DNA of 64,000 nt from Pedobacter sp. FW305-3-2-15-E-R2A2 (GTDB lineage Bacteria > Bacteroidota > Bacteroidia > Sphingobacteriales > Sphingobacteriaceae). Position numbers and translations under genes: made by a program. The stretch covers positions 496,001 through 560,000 of the forward strand of contig NZ_CP151803.1 in NCBI RefSeq assembly GCF_038446955.1. Direction: 5' to 3'. Positions within the stretch are counted from its first letter, which is position 1, and each line of letters begins with the position of its first letter. The notes beneath the pieces were generated by a model. That model did not search any database. It worked only from the letters and a program-made list of their open reading frames with translations, and was not told the origin of the DNA. This document shows positions 37,169 to 45,135 of the stretch, piece after piece.

Positions 37169-38029
37169 ATGAAACTAATGTATATATACGCACCCTTTAT
37201 TGTTCTCATTTTGTGTGTGTTGAGTTGTAAAAAAGACGAGGCCTTACCAACAACACCTATTGTTGGTCTGGGCGGGGAAACCTGGACAAAAGCCCCTTTA
37301 GATTTTTGGGTGGACAAGAACTTTGTAGAACCCTACAATATAGAGGTGAAGTACAAATGGGACCCCTATGAGTTAAACTATGCTAAAAACCTGGTTCCGG
37401 TATTGGAGAGCAGGGTAGAGCCGGTCATGTCGGCGGTGAGGGATATTTATATCAAACCTTATGAGGCGGTTGCCGGTGCGGATTTTATTAAAAAATATTC
37501 ACCCAAATTGTTCCAGCTAGCCGGAAGTGCGGAGTATAACAGCGATGGGACGATTGTACTCGGACAAGCAGAAGGTGGACGGAAAATCGTACTGATGGTG
37601 GTCAATCAATTTGATAAAAAGAATGTAGCTGAAGTCAAAAGAATGCTCCATACCATTCACCATGAGTTTGCCCATATTCTTCATCAGATCCGGGCATATC
37701 CGGTAGAGTGGAAAGGACTAAATCCGGATAGGATTACCGCAACCTGGTTTAACACTACAGACCTCGAAGCCAATACGCAGGGGCTGGTGACCGCTTATGC
37801 AAAAGCAAGTCCGGATGAAGATTTTGTAGAAACAGCAGCGATACTTTTGGTCTATGGGCAGGCGTATTTTGATGACATTGTGGACGACTTCTTTGTTCCT
37901 GAAGCGTCAAAAAAGATCCTTAGGCGGAAGGAAGCCATTATTGTAGATTATTATCAGCGCGTATACAACATTGACTTTAGAAAATTACAGGAAGCCACGA
38001 GGCTAGCCATTATCAATTTCACCAAGTAG
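37169..38029 (+). CDS. zinc metallopeptidase lipoprotein (Mx1-like)
   Basis: A 286-residue lipoprotein with the lipobox ILCVLSC (KKDE follows). The motif HTIHHEFAHILHQI gives a zinc-binding HExxH with a further histidine three residues on (H165, E166, H169, H172). A downstream DEDFVETAAILLVYG segment matches the putative zinc-binding metallopeptidase family (Peptidase_Mx1) commonly encoded beside SusC/SusD pairs in Bacteroidota. It probably trims a protein or peptide at the cell surface before import by the neighbouring SusC/SusD pair. It lies 14 bp after susD 2 and is followed by two DUF4302-like genes. Confidence 0.88.
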   Translation: MKLMYIYAPFIVLILCVLSCKKDEALPTTPIVGLGGETWTKAPLDFWVDKNFVEPYNIEVKYKWDPYELNYAKNLVPVLESRVEPVMSAVRDIYIKPYEAVAGADFIKKYSPKLFQLAGSAEYNSDGTIVLGQAEGGRKIVLMVVNQFDKKNVAEVKRMLHTIHHEFAHILHQIRAYPVEWKGLNPDRITATWFNTTDLEANTQGLVTAYAKASPDEDFVETAAILLVYGQAYFDDIVDDFFVPEASKKILRRKEAIIVDYYQRVYNIDFRKLQEATRLAIINFTK

Positions 38030-38054
38030 AGTGCTTTACTGATTACGAACGAAA

Positions 38055-39359
38055 ATGAAAAAAATACTTTTATACCTACTGCTGTTTCCTTTGATTTTTT
38101 CTTGCAAAAAGGATGAAATCGCAGATGAACAGCGTCCTGATTATAGATTAACAGAGGCGCTGGCCAAATACAATGATCTTTTGAGTGGATCGGCCAATGG
38201 CTGGAAAGGGCATCTTTTCCCTGCTGCCGGTGGTGGATATGGATTTCTGTTTAATTTTAACGGAAAGAACCGGGTGGAGATGCTGGCTGATATTGATGAA
38301 GAGAGCGGGGCCAACCTTTTTGAAAGCTCTTATCGCCTAAAGGCAACCATCTTGCCATCCATTTATTTCGATACTTATTCTTACCTGCATTTATTGGCAG
38401 ACCCTGATCCCGGAGTGAATGGCGGTCAGCCCGGATGGGGACTATATTCTGATTTTGAATTTTCAATTCTTGAAAGTAGCGCAGATACGATCAAATTGAA
38501 AGGAAATTTGAATGGGAGTACCTTAATCCTGGTCAAAGCATCTGCCACTGAGGCTGCGGCGTATAAAGCAGGTCATTTAAATGTGCTTAAAAAAAATATC
38601 GCTGATTATGTAAATGCCAATTCCTTTAATTACATCGAAACGGCAAAGCACAATACCATCGCATTCAACCTAAACCTAAACAGCAAAGAACTGATGTTGA
38701 GTTATGACAGTTCAGGTGTATTGAAGACGAAAGATATTGGATTTGCTTTTTCAGGGATGAATGACCTGGTTTTGTCAACAACTGTAAATATTGAAAATCT
38801 GGTGTTCAACAAGATCCGGATTGCTGAAGATAAGGGTTCTTTATCGCTGATCCATAAAGATCAGATCATACCGGTACAGGTTTCCAATGCTCCTTTATTT
38901 TCTTTTGATCAGATGCTTGGTGTACAATTCAGCAATATTGTTCTTCCGTTTGAAGAAACGGTAGCGGGTACCGGATCGGATTATAACGCGGTAAGGAACA
39001 TCGTGCTCCTGAGCGCAAGAAATGCGTTGTCGCCAGGCAGTACATTTCCGGAGCTGAGAATGTCATTTAATACGGTCGAAAAGACCATGGCACTGGATTT
39101 AATCATCATACAGGGCGCTGAGGTGTTTCATGCGAGGTATGCTTTTTACTATACCAAAAAGGGGGAATCTTATGCCTTTGAATATGTAGGGGCCATTGAT
39201 GGAAATGCCAGCTATCTGGAAACCGCCTTTAAACCCTTCATTACCAGTGTTACCGGAGGAACTTTCAAATTCGACTATGAACACGGGCAGGCAAATTTAA
39301 TGGGCTCAGGAACGAATTCTGTAAAGCCTGAATTTAAGTTTATAGGTTATTTACGCTAA
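38055..39359 (+). CDS. DUF4302-like lipoprotein 1
   Basis: A 434-residue lipoprotein (lipobox LIFSC, then KKDEIADEQRPD). The family pattern is visible: a short helix region ALAKYNDLLSGSANGWKGHLFP, then GGGYGFLFNFNGKNRVEMLADID and a long beta-rich body with GLYSDFEFSILESSADTIKLKGNLNGSTLILVKAS. DUF4302 proteins are surface lipoproteins of Bacteroidota found with SusC/SusD and Mx1 peptidase genes. Their role is not established. Here it follows the peptidase by 25 bp. Confidence 0.85.
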   Translation: MKKILLYLLLFPLIFSCKKDEIADEQRPDYRLTEALAKYNDLLSGSANGWKGHLFPAAGGGYGFLFNFNGKNRVEMLADIDEESGANLFESSYRLKATILPSIYFDTYSYLHLLADPDPGVNGGQPGWGLYSDFEFSILESSADTIKLKGNLNGSTLILVKASATEAAAYKAGHLNVLKKNIADYVNANSFNYIETAKHNTIAFNLNLNSKELMLSYDSSGVLKTKDIGFAFSGMNDLVLSTTVNIENLVFNKIRIAEDKGSLSLIHKDQIIPVQVSNAPLFSFDQMLGVQFSNIVLPFEETVAGTGSDYNAVRNIVLLSARNALSPGSTFPELRMSFNTVEKTMALDLIIIQGAEVFHARYAFYYTKKGESYAFEYVGAIDGNASYLETAFKPFITSVTGGTFKFDYEHGQANLMGSGTNSVKPEFKFIGYLR

Positions 39360-39376
39360 CAAAAAACAGTATACAA

Positions 39377-40708
39377 ATGAAAAATATATGGATCATCATC
39401 TTTTTAGGGAGCTTATTATTTAGCTCCTGTAAGAAAGACAGCAAGGATGCCTATGCAGTAGAAAAGGTATTTCCAAATTCAGAGGAAGTATTCAACGACT
39501 TTAAAAAGGCGATAGTAAACGGACAGTCTGTATGGAAGGGTACTTTAAGGCCGAAATCGGGTAAAGTATATAGCCTCTACATCAATCTGACTGCTAAAGG
39601 GGTGGTGAGTATGATGGCTGATCTGAGTCCGGAAAGCGGATCTGTTTCCAAAACAGCGACGTTTAGCTTAAGGTCGGAAAAAACAAATGCGATCATCAGT
39701 TTTTCTGAAGGCACTTATCTGGATTCCATTTATGTGAAGAAAGGAAGAGAAGTGATTGCTGCGGATACGAGCTATTCCTTTAGTTATAAAAAAGGAGATA
39801 CGATTATGCTGTTGGGAAATAGGTATGGTGATGAATTGCAGTTAACTACTGCAAATGTTCAGGAACGCAATGACTTTAATGCAGGCGAGCTTGGAAAATC
39901 ATTACGGTCTGTAAGCCAGTTCTTTTACAATAAGCCTTTTTATTCTGTCATTACGGCCAGTGGCTACGCGGTTCAATTTGCGGTTAATCAGGTTAACCGC
40001 TCAGTGATTGCGAGTTATGTGGATAAAAATCAGGTGCAGTCGACCTCTGCAGACTTTGCCTATGGCATCAATAAGATTCAGTTTAAAAAACCGATCCGCT
40101 TAGGTAATAAATGGGTTTATGAATTGTTTTTTGATCCGGTTAAAGCGGTATTTTATCTGGAAGATGGTTCGGAGCGGATCTCCTTTCTGGGTTCTAATAT
40201 GCCAGTCATCCCTTTGCATCTTTTTATGGGAAATGGTTTCCCTTCTGAATTGTCGATACCTTCTCCTTTTTATGTGACACAACTTCCGGGCTGGTCGGAA
40301 TCTTACTATTACGCCTGGGCAATTGCGACCTCTGAATTAAATTACAGTCCGTATCAGGGATTTTTGCTCGTGACAGATTTTGATTTTTCAGACAAAAATA
40401 AGGTGATGAACTTTAATGTCTATTTCGATATCAATGGCACGCTTTACAAAGGAGCATTCCCCTTCGCTTATACAAAAACAACAGATGGGACTTTTACATT
40501 CAAGGCACTGCCTCTGGACCTGAAAAACCCAACTCAGGCAAATGCAGATCTGATCAAAACCTATGTAGAAATTCTGGTAAGAATTGTGGGCAATCACCGC
40601 TTTAAGCTAGACTACTATGATACGCCAAATGGTTTGTTAGGACAGTTTATCAGTCAGGACGACCCGGATATGTATTTTACAGGAGTGATTGGAAGCATGG
40701 TAAATTAA
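39377..40708 (+). CDS. DUF4302-like lipoprotein 2
   Basis: A 443-residue lipoprotein (lipobox LFSSC, then KKDSKDAYAVEK). It is a paralogue of the preceding protein by architecture: VFNDFKKAIVNGQSVWKGTLRPKSGKVYSLYINLTAKGVVSMMADLSPESG aligns with the corresponding opening of DUF4302-like protein 1, and DTIMLLGNRYGDELQLTTA with its DTIKLKGNLNGSTLILVKA stretch. Identity looks low, so the duplication is old. It is the last gene of the locus; a convergent hairpin and the sigma factor gene follow. Confidence 0.8.
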   Translation: MKNIWIIIFLGSLLFSSCKKDSKDAYAVEKVFPNSEEVFNDFKKAIVNGQSVWKGTLRPKSGKVYSLYINLTAKGVVSMMADLSPESGSVSKTATFSLRSEKTNAIISFSEGTYLDSIYVKKGREVIAADTSYSFSYKKGDTIMLLGNRYGDELQLTTANVQERNDFNAGELGKSLRSVSQFFYNKPFYSVITASGYAVQFAVNQVNRSVIASYVDKNQVQSTSADFAYGINKIQFKKPIRLGNKWVYELFFDPVKAVFYLEDGSERISFLGSNMPVIPLHLFMGNGFPSELSIPSPFYVTQLPGWSESYYYAWAIATSELNYSPYQGFLLVTDFDFSDKNKVMNFNVYFDINGTLYKGAFPFAYTKTTDGTFTFKALPLDLKNPTQANADLIKTYVEILVRIVGNHRFKLDYYDTPNGLLGQFISQDDPDMYFTGVIGSMVN

Positions 40709-40721
40709 TCCCCCGATGCGC

Positions 40722-40757
40722 TTTAAATGGTGAGACAAATTGTTTCACCATTTAAAA
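40722..40757. terminator. convergent hairpin between DUF4302 gene 2 and the sigma factor
   Basis: TTTAAATGGTGA (40722-40733) pairs with TCACCATTTAAA (40745-40756), extended inwards to a 3-nt loop. It overlaps the sigma factor stop codon (40745-40747). There is no long T-tract, but the position between converging genes fits a bidirectional terminator. Confidence 0.6.
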
Positions 40758-41332
40758 TACATGATAAACAGGATTTTAGAGATATCGCCGAAATGCTTGC
40801 GGAAATATCGCACTGAAGAACTCATCTGATTACGTACAGTATGCACGGATAAGTTCATCTTTTCTGCAATTTCTGCATAAGACAGGTTTTCATTCCTGCT
40901 TAAATGGAAAATTTTTCTTCGCTGCTCCGGTAAATTATTCAGAATATCATTATAGCTTTTCTCCAGTTCTTTAAAGACAAGGTTGCTGTCTGCAGAAGGG
41001 TGTGAGTTTTCCAGATTGTCTTCAAATAGCTCTAAAGGTTGGGTAATGATCCTGGCCTTTCTCCAATGGTTATATACCGCATTTTTTACAGACCTGAAAA
41101 GATAGGGCAATAACTCGTTTTCTATCACCAGGTCCCCCTTTTTCTGCCATAAGCGTAGCATCACATCCATTGCTAATTCTTTCGCGATGTCTTCATCCTG
41201 AATTAAACCATATCCGAAACTATAAAGTAGTTTAAAGTAGCGGTCAAACAAGAGATTAAATGCTTTTTCGTCGTTTAACCTGCACCTGTTTAAAAGCTCC
41301 TGGTCGGATAGATGATTTAATGGTTTATTCAT
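40745..41332 (-). CDS. FecI-type ECF RNA polymerase sigma factor
   Basis: A 195-residue ECF sigma factor. Region 2 (about 20-90: FNLLFDRYFKLLYSFGYGLIQDEDIAKELAMDVMLRLWQKKGDL) and region 4 (about 125-180: LNNLPEQRRKIFHLSRNENLSYAEIAEKMNLSVHTVRNQM) are complete. This is the Bacteroidota FecI-like group that works with FecR anti-sigma factors. No anti-sigma gene is adjacent. The FecR gene at 18834 on the other strand, at the far end of the locus, is the likely partner. A vegetative promoter is recognised upstream, so the sigma itself is probably made constitutively and controlled by its anti-sigma. Confidence 0.93.
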   Translation of the reverse strand: MNKPLNHLSDQELLNRCRLNDEKAFNLLFDRYFKLLYSFGYGLIQDEDIAKELAMDVMLRLWQKKGDLVIENELLPYLFRSVKNAVYNHWRKARIITQPLELFEDNLENSHPSADSNLVFKELEKSYNDILNNLPEQRRKIFHLSRNENLSYAEIAEKMNLSVHTVRNQMSSSVRYFRKHFGDISKILFIMYFKW

Positions 41333-41381
41333 ACGCTTTTAATTATAGTGCGGATTTTTTTAAGTAAAATGGGGGCTTTCC

Positions 41382-41412
41382 CAAACATACAAAATTATAA
41401 GTGTTTTTCAAG
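41382..41412 (-). promoter_or_regulatory. vegetative-type promoter of the ECF sigma gene
   Basis: On the minus strand CTTG (41409-41412) and TATGTTTG (41382-41389) are separated by 19 bp, a near-perfect match to the Bacteroidota consensus TTTG-N19-TAnnTTTG. It leaves a leader of about 45 nt before the sigma start codon. Confidence 0.7.
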
Positions 41413-41429
41413 CTTTGCTTTCAATTATA

Positions 41430-41582
41430 ATGCGGTTAAAAGTATGTTTAGGAGGGGGTTATGAAGAAATTGCAAAAGGGAAAGTGCCGGGGTTAAAACC
41501 TGATTTAACAGAGAGGATAACGGATCTTTTGAGGAGAGAAAATCTAAAGAAAAAAGCCTATTTTAATATTAGTTTGGAATAA
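41430..41582 (+). CDS. possible 50-residue small protein upstream of tRNA-Ala
   Basis: An ATG at 41430 opens a 50-codon frame ending at a TAA. The translation is hydrophilic and looks protein-like (EEIAKGKVPGLKPDLTERI, then LLRRENLKKKAYFNISLE), with a charged helix in the middle. There is no recognisable domain. The tRNA promoter -33 element overlaps its last codons. It could be a small gene, a fragment of a lost gene, or chance. Confidence 0.3.
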   Translation: MRLKVCLGGGYEEIAKGKVPGLKPDLTERITDLLRRENLKKKAYFNISLE

Positions 41583-41603
41583 ACAAACTAATTGCTATTT
41601 TTG
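41573..41603 (+). promoter_or_regulatory. promoter of tRNA-Ala
   Basis: TTTG (41573-41576), 19 bp, then TATTTTTG (41596-41603): an exact match to the Bacteroidota vegetative consensus TTTG-N19-TAnnTTTG. The tRNA begins 18 bp later. Confidence 0.85.
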
Positions 41604-41620
41604 CCACCCACAAGCCACGA

Positions 41621-41694
<74 letters not shown>

Positions 41695-41700
41695 CCCTTC

Positions 41701-41735
41701 AAAAGCCTTTCAGTTTATGCTGAAAGGCTTTTTTG
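41701..41735 (+). terminator. terminator of tRNA-Ala
   Basis: AAAAGCCTTTCAG (41701-41713) pairs with CTGAAAGGCTTTT, loop TTTATG (41714-41719), then a T-run. Confidence 0.88.
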
Positions 41736-41973
41736 TTGAAGTTGGTTGGTTTCTCGAGATGGAAATAAGAAGGTTATAAGCCATTAACTGGTGTATATGG
41801 TATTGGAATCATTACGATAAGAATAAAGTGCCCATAGAACAAAATAGGGTAGTTTATTGTGATAGGTTTTTTTACATAAGAAGTGATGCATTGTCCTCCG
41901 ATAGGATGTTTTTTGGGTTTAACAGCCAGCTAATGGCATTTTTAGAATAAGCTTAAGGTTCTGAATGGGATGC

Positions 41974-43074
41974 TCATTTGAGTTTTAATTGCTGTTGTAC
42001 AAAACGTACTTTGTCTTTTTCAAGAGGATTAATTTTTACATCAGGAGGAATTCCAATGTTGTCAATTGGATTTTCTGGTAAGCGCTTAGATCTGGAAATG
42101 GCGATAGCCAGGCTATAGTCGTCGCAGGGGATGTCAAAGTACTGGGTATTTGCATAATCCAGTGAACCGCCTGAGTTTTCTCCAAACAGCGTCACTTTCT
42201 TACTTTGTTTTGCAATGAGCAGAAAGGATTCTGCCGAACTCAAGGTTTCCCTGCTGATCAGGATCCCTATTTTCTTGGGGTAGGTATAGCTGCTGTCTAA
42301 TGTGTTGCTAAAGGTATCCTTCCCTAAAGGATTTATAAACTGCCCCGGATGTTTCTTCATCAAAGAGATGATGGCCTTCAGGAAGTTCCCCTGAGGGGAG
42401 ATCGGATTTAGACCTTTTAAGTTCTTTTCCAGAATGGCGATATTGTCTTCGGAAGACCAGTATTCATCGGGCTTTCCAATATAAGCCTGTGTATACAAAT
42501 AAGGAATCAGCGATTGAAAGGTGTAATCTGTTCCGCCTCCGTTTCCACGGATGTCTATGATCCAGTTAGGCGTTTTTTTCAATAATGCCTGCTGACTTTT
42601 GAGTAAACTGTCAATCATCTTTTTTTCTGACCATTCAAAAGAAGGAAGTCTCAGCAATAGCGTCTGTTCGTCAAGTTGTTGAATTTCCGTTTGTCCACTT
42701 AGCTGCTCTGAAACGATTTCTTTCTTCTGTGAAAAATAGGCGTTAATCTCCTTCGTCTGCGCTGGATTCGCCTTTTTATAATCTCCGTTAAGCTGAACTT
42801 TTAAATGCTGATCCTGGAAATAGTTTGTCCAGGTTTTTAACACAATAAAACAAGCATCTGTTGTCTTTATAGCCGATGCTTTTTCCCTTAATTCCTTCGT
42901 GAAAAGTGTAAACTTCTCCTTGTTTCCTGCGTTAATCTTATCCCGATATCCTGAATAATTTCTGCTCACCTTTGAAGTCATATAGTCAAAGTTGACCCGG
43001 CAGTTACAGTCTTGTGCAAATAGTTTTAATGAGTTGGTTAACAAAAAGATAAGGAGGAGATTTTTCATGGACAT
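41974..43074 (-). CDS. S41 family (C-terminal processing-type) peptidase, secreted
   Basis: A 366-residue exported serine protease of family S41 (tail-specific protease group). The signal peptide is MSMKNLLLIFLLTNSLKLFAQ; the start could be either of two ATGs two codons apart. Motifs: IIDIRGNGGG (about residue 175), the nucleophile in ETLSSAESFLL (about 282) and LFGENSGGSLDYANTQYFDIP, the last being the general-base loop region of the family. There is no PDZ domain, so it belongs to the short subgroup. The exact substrate is unknown. It is divergent from the glutaminyl cyclase gene, with 96 bp between the starts. Confidence 0.92.
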   Translation of the reverse strand: MSMKNLLLIFLLTNSLKLFAQDCNCRVNFDYMTSKVSRNYSGYRDKINAGNKEKFTLFTKELREKASAIKTTDACFIVLKTWTNYFQDQHLKVQLNGDYKKANPAQTKEINAYFSQKKEIVSEQLSGQTEIQQLDEQTLLLRLPSFEWSEKKMIDSLLKSQQALLKKTPNWIIDIRGNGGGTDYTFQSLIPYLYTQAYIGKPDEYWSSEDNIAILEKNLKGLNPISPQGNFLKAIISLMKKHPGQFINPLGKDTFSNTLDSSYTYPKKIGILISRETLSSAESFLLIAKQSKKVTLFGENSGGSLDYANTQYFDIPCDDYSLAIAISRSKRLPENPIDNIGIPPDVKINPLEKDKVRFVQQQLKLK

Positions 43075-43170
43075 TTGAGGTGATTTGAATGCAAGATGCT
43101 TTTTTTAGAATTAGTTGCCTCATTGTATGTAAAGAATAAGATGGTTTTCTTTTATTTGCTTTGAGATCAT

Positions 43171-43992
43171 ATGAAAAGAAAAATTATTTGCCCGATTCTT
43201 CTATTACTGGGTTTGCAAAGCTGCCAAAACGGTAATCATGCGGAGAAAACTACTGTTGTAGTGCAGGCGCTTTCGACTCCTGTACTCAGTTATTATGTAA
43301 CAAACAATTTCCCGCATGATACCACGCTGTTTATTGAGGGTTTTTTATTTTATCAGGGAAAATTGTTTGAAAGTACGGGCTCTCCGCTCGACATGACCAG
43401 TACGCGTTCTTTAATCGGTATTCAGGATCTAAAAACAGGTAAGCTTGATATTAAGGTAGAGCTGGACCGGTCAAAATACTTTGGAGAGGGGATTGTGATC
43501 CTGAAAAATAAACTCTATCAACTCAGTTATAAAAATCAGCTTGGATTCGTATATGATGCGAGCACCTTTAAAAAACTCGCTGAGTTTAAGTATGCGAATG
43601 CGGAAGGCTGGGGGCTCACAACAGACAGTGTTTCCTTAATCATGAGTGATGGTACGGATAAATTAACTTTTCTTGATCCCGAAAAATTATCGCCGGTCAA
43701 GACAATTTCCGTGACTGAAAACGGGCTTCCTTTGGATAAGTTGAATGAACTGGAATTTATTAAAGGATTTATTTACGCCAATGTTTGGGGAACCAATGAT
43801 ATCGTTAAAATTGATCCGGCTACGGCCAAAGTGGTAGGTAAACTGGATTTTAACGCTTTGGCACTGACGGAGAAAAACAATAATCCTGGCGCTTTAGAAA
43901 TGAATGGGATTGCCTACGACCCCGATAATGATAAGATATACATTACCGGGAAGCTGTGGGCCAATATTTACCAGATTGAACTTAATAAATAG
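43171..43992 (+). CDS. glutaminyl-peptide cyclotransferase, lipoprotein
   Basis: A 273-residue lipoprotein (lipobox LGLQSC, then QNGNHAEK) of the plant/bacterial-type five-bladed propeller cyclotransferases. Recognisable segments: FIEGFLFYQGKLFESTGSP, RSLIGIQDLKTGK, EFKYANAEGWGLTTD, LNELEFIKGFIYANVWGTNDIVKIDP and ALEMNGIAYDPDNDKIYITGKLW. It converts N-terminal glutamine of exported proteins or peptides to pyroglutamate, in the periplasm or at the outer membrane. A bidirectional terminator follows. Nothing in its neighbourhood names a specific target. Confidence 0.9.
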   Translation: MKRKIICPILLLLGLQSCQNGNHAEKTTVVVQALSTPVLSYYVTNNFPHDTTLFIEGFLFYQGKLFESTGSPLDMTSTRSLIGIQDLKTGKLDIKVELDRSKYFGEGIVILKNKLYQLSYKNQLGFVYDASTFKKLAEFKYANAEGWGLTTDSVSLIMSDGTDKLTFLDPEKLSPVKTISVTENGLPLDKLNELEFIKGFIYANVWGTNDIVKIDPATAKVVGKLDFNALALTEKNNNPGALEMNGIAYDPDNDKIYITGKLWANIYQIELNK

Positions 43993-44044
43993 CCACCTAT
44001 TCTATGATGTTCTTGATGAATTGAAGATCCTGAAGAAATAAATA

Positions 44045-44072
44045 GAAAAAGCGCTTAACTAAGCGCTTTTTC
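44045..44072. terminator. bidirectional terminator after the cyclotransferase and TPR-like genes
   Basis: A perfect 12-bp stem GAAAAAGCGCTT (44045-44056) with AAGCGCTTTTTC (44061-44072), loop AACT, with built-in A- and T-runs. It overlaps the stop codon of the minus-strand gene ending at 44055. Confidence 0.85.
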
Positions 44073-45128
44073 TATTTGAAGGGAAAAGTTTGAGTTCTTG
44101 TTGCGTTCGTCAAACTCGACCGCATATTGCTGAGCCTCTTTGTAATAATGGTTGTACAAATCCTTTACTTTATAAGAGTTTGTGCTGGTATATAGCGGAT
44201 GTTCATGTGGCAATTCTATGCTGACTTCCTTCTCCTGATCTTCCTGTTTTAAGGCTTCTGCCATATTCAGGGAGAAAAAGAAACGGCGGCTTGTTTTGGT
44301 AGAGTCTGCCCATGGAAGGTACTTCTCTATATAATGCCAGCCTTTATCTTTATCGGTATGGAACAAATACACGATCAATGCGCCGATGGAAGTGATCAGC
44401 GAACTGTCGTCTTCCACTTCCTGTAATCCTTCTTCTGCCTGATGGAACAATTCTGCCGCCTTTTCTAATTCATTGTTTCTGATGGCCATATAGCACAATT
44501 GACAGAACGTAATTACCGGTACATGGGCACAGGTAAACTGTTTTTGAAGCAAGGGGAGGGCTTTGGTGTAGGCCTTCCCAAAATCACCCTCATTGATGAG
44601 GTAGGTAACCTCTGTATCCATCTCACAGGCGTTACAGTCGCTCAATTCATCCCTGGGTACTGCATTGACCAGGTCAAGAAAAGTAGTGCTTTTGGCAGCA
44701 TCCTGCTGATACAGGGCTTCGTTCAGTTGTTTGGAATAATAAGAGCGAATGCCCAGGCCTTTTTCTTCCAGTCTGCGCTTATAATCTTCAAGAACGAGCT
44801 CGATTTGTTCCAGTGGAACATCCGGATTGGAATACAACTCATTAATGATCCATTTGTATTTCCAAAGCAGATCTTCTATCTCGTAGTTTTCAGGATCGGC
44901 ATCATAGGCGTTTAACATCCAGCTGAAAAGGCTGACAAATTCTGTTCTGTCAGACAGTCCCCATTCTTTATCCATTAAGTCCGACCTTAGTTCATATCCC
45001 AACTCTACATCTTCGTTCGCATCGGCAATCTGGATCGCCTGAACCAATAGTTTTCCTGCATCCTTTGGGTGAATGTTTTCCTGGTTTGCACGGTTTAATA
45101 ATTTCTGTACTTCTAATGTATACCTCAT
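44055..45128 (-). CDS. TPR-like helical protein, third gene of the Hsp90-like operon
   Basis: A 357-residue soluble protein predicted to be almost entirely alpha-helical, with TPR-like spacing (LLVQAIQIADANEDVELGYELRSDLMD; ELEKAAELFHQAEEGLQEVEDD). I do not recognise a named family. Cysteine pairs CNAC (about 165-170) and CAHVPVITFCQLC (about 205-217) could bind a metal, or may be structural. There is no signal peptide. It lies 7 bp after the Hsp90-like gene, so the two are co-expressed, and a direct co-chaperone role is the obvious hypothesis. It ends in a terminator hairpin. Confidence 0.8.
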   Translation of the reverse strand: MRYTLEVQKLLNRANQENIHPKDAGKLLVQAIQIADANEDVELGYELRSDLMDKEWGLSDRTEFVSLFSWMLNAYDADPENYEIEDLLWKYKWIINELYSNPDVPLEQIELVLEDYKRRLEEKGLGIRSYYSKQLNEALYQQDAAKSTTFLDLVNAVPRDELSDCNACEMDTEVTYLINEGDFGKAYTKALPLLQKQFTCAHVPVITFCQLCYMAIRNNELEKAAELFHQAEEGLQEVEDDSSLITSIGALIVYLFHTDKDKGWHYIEKYLPWADSTKTSRRFFFSLNMAEALKQEDQEKEVSIELPHEHPLYTSTNSYKVKDLYNHYYKEAQQYAVEFDERNKNSNFSLQIEKALS

Positions 45129-45135
45129 GGTGTAA

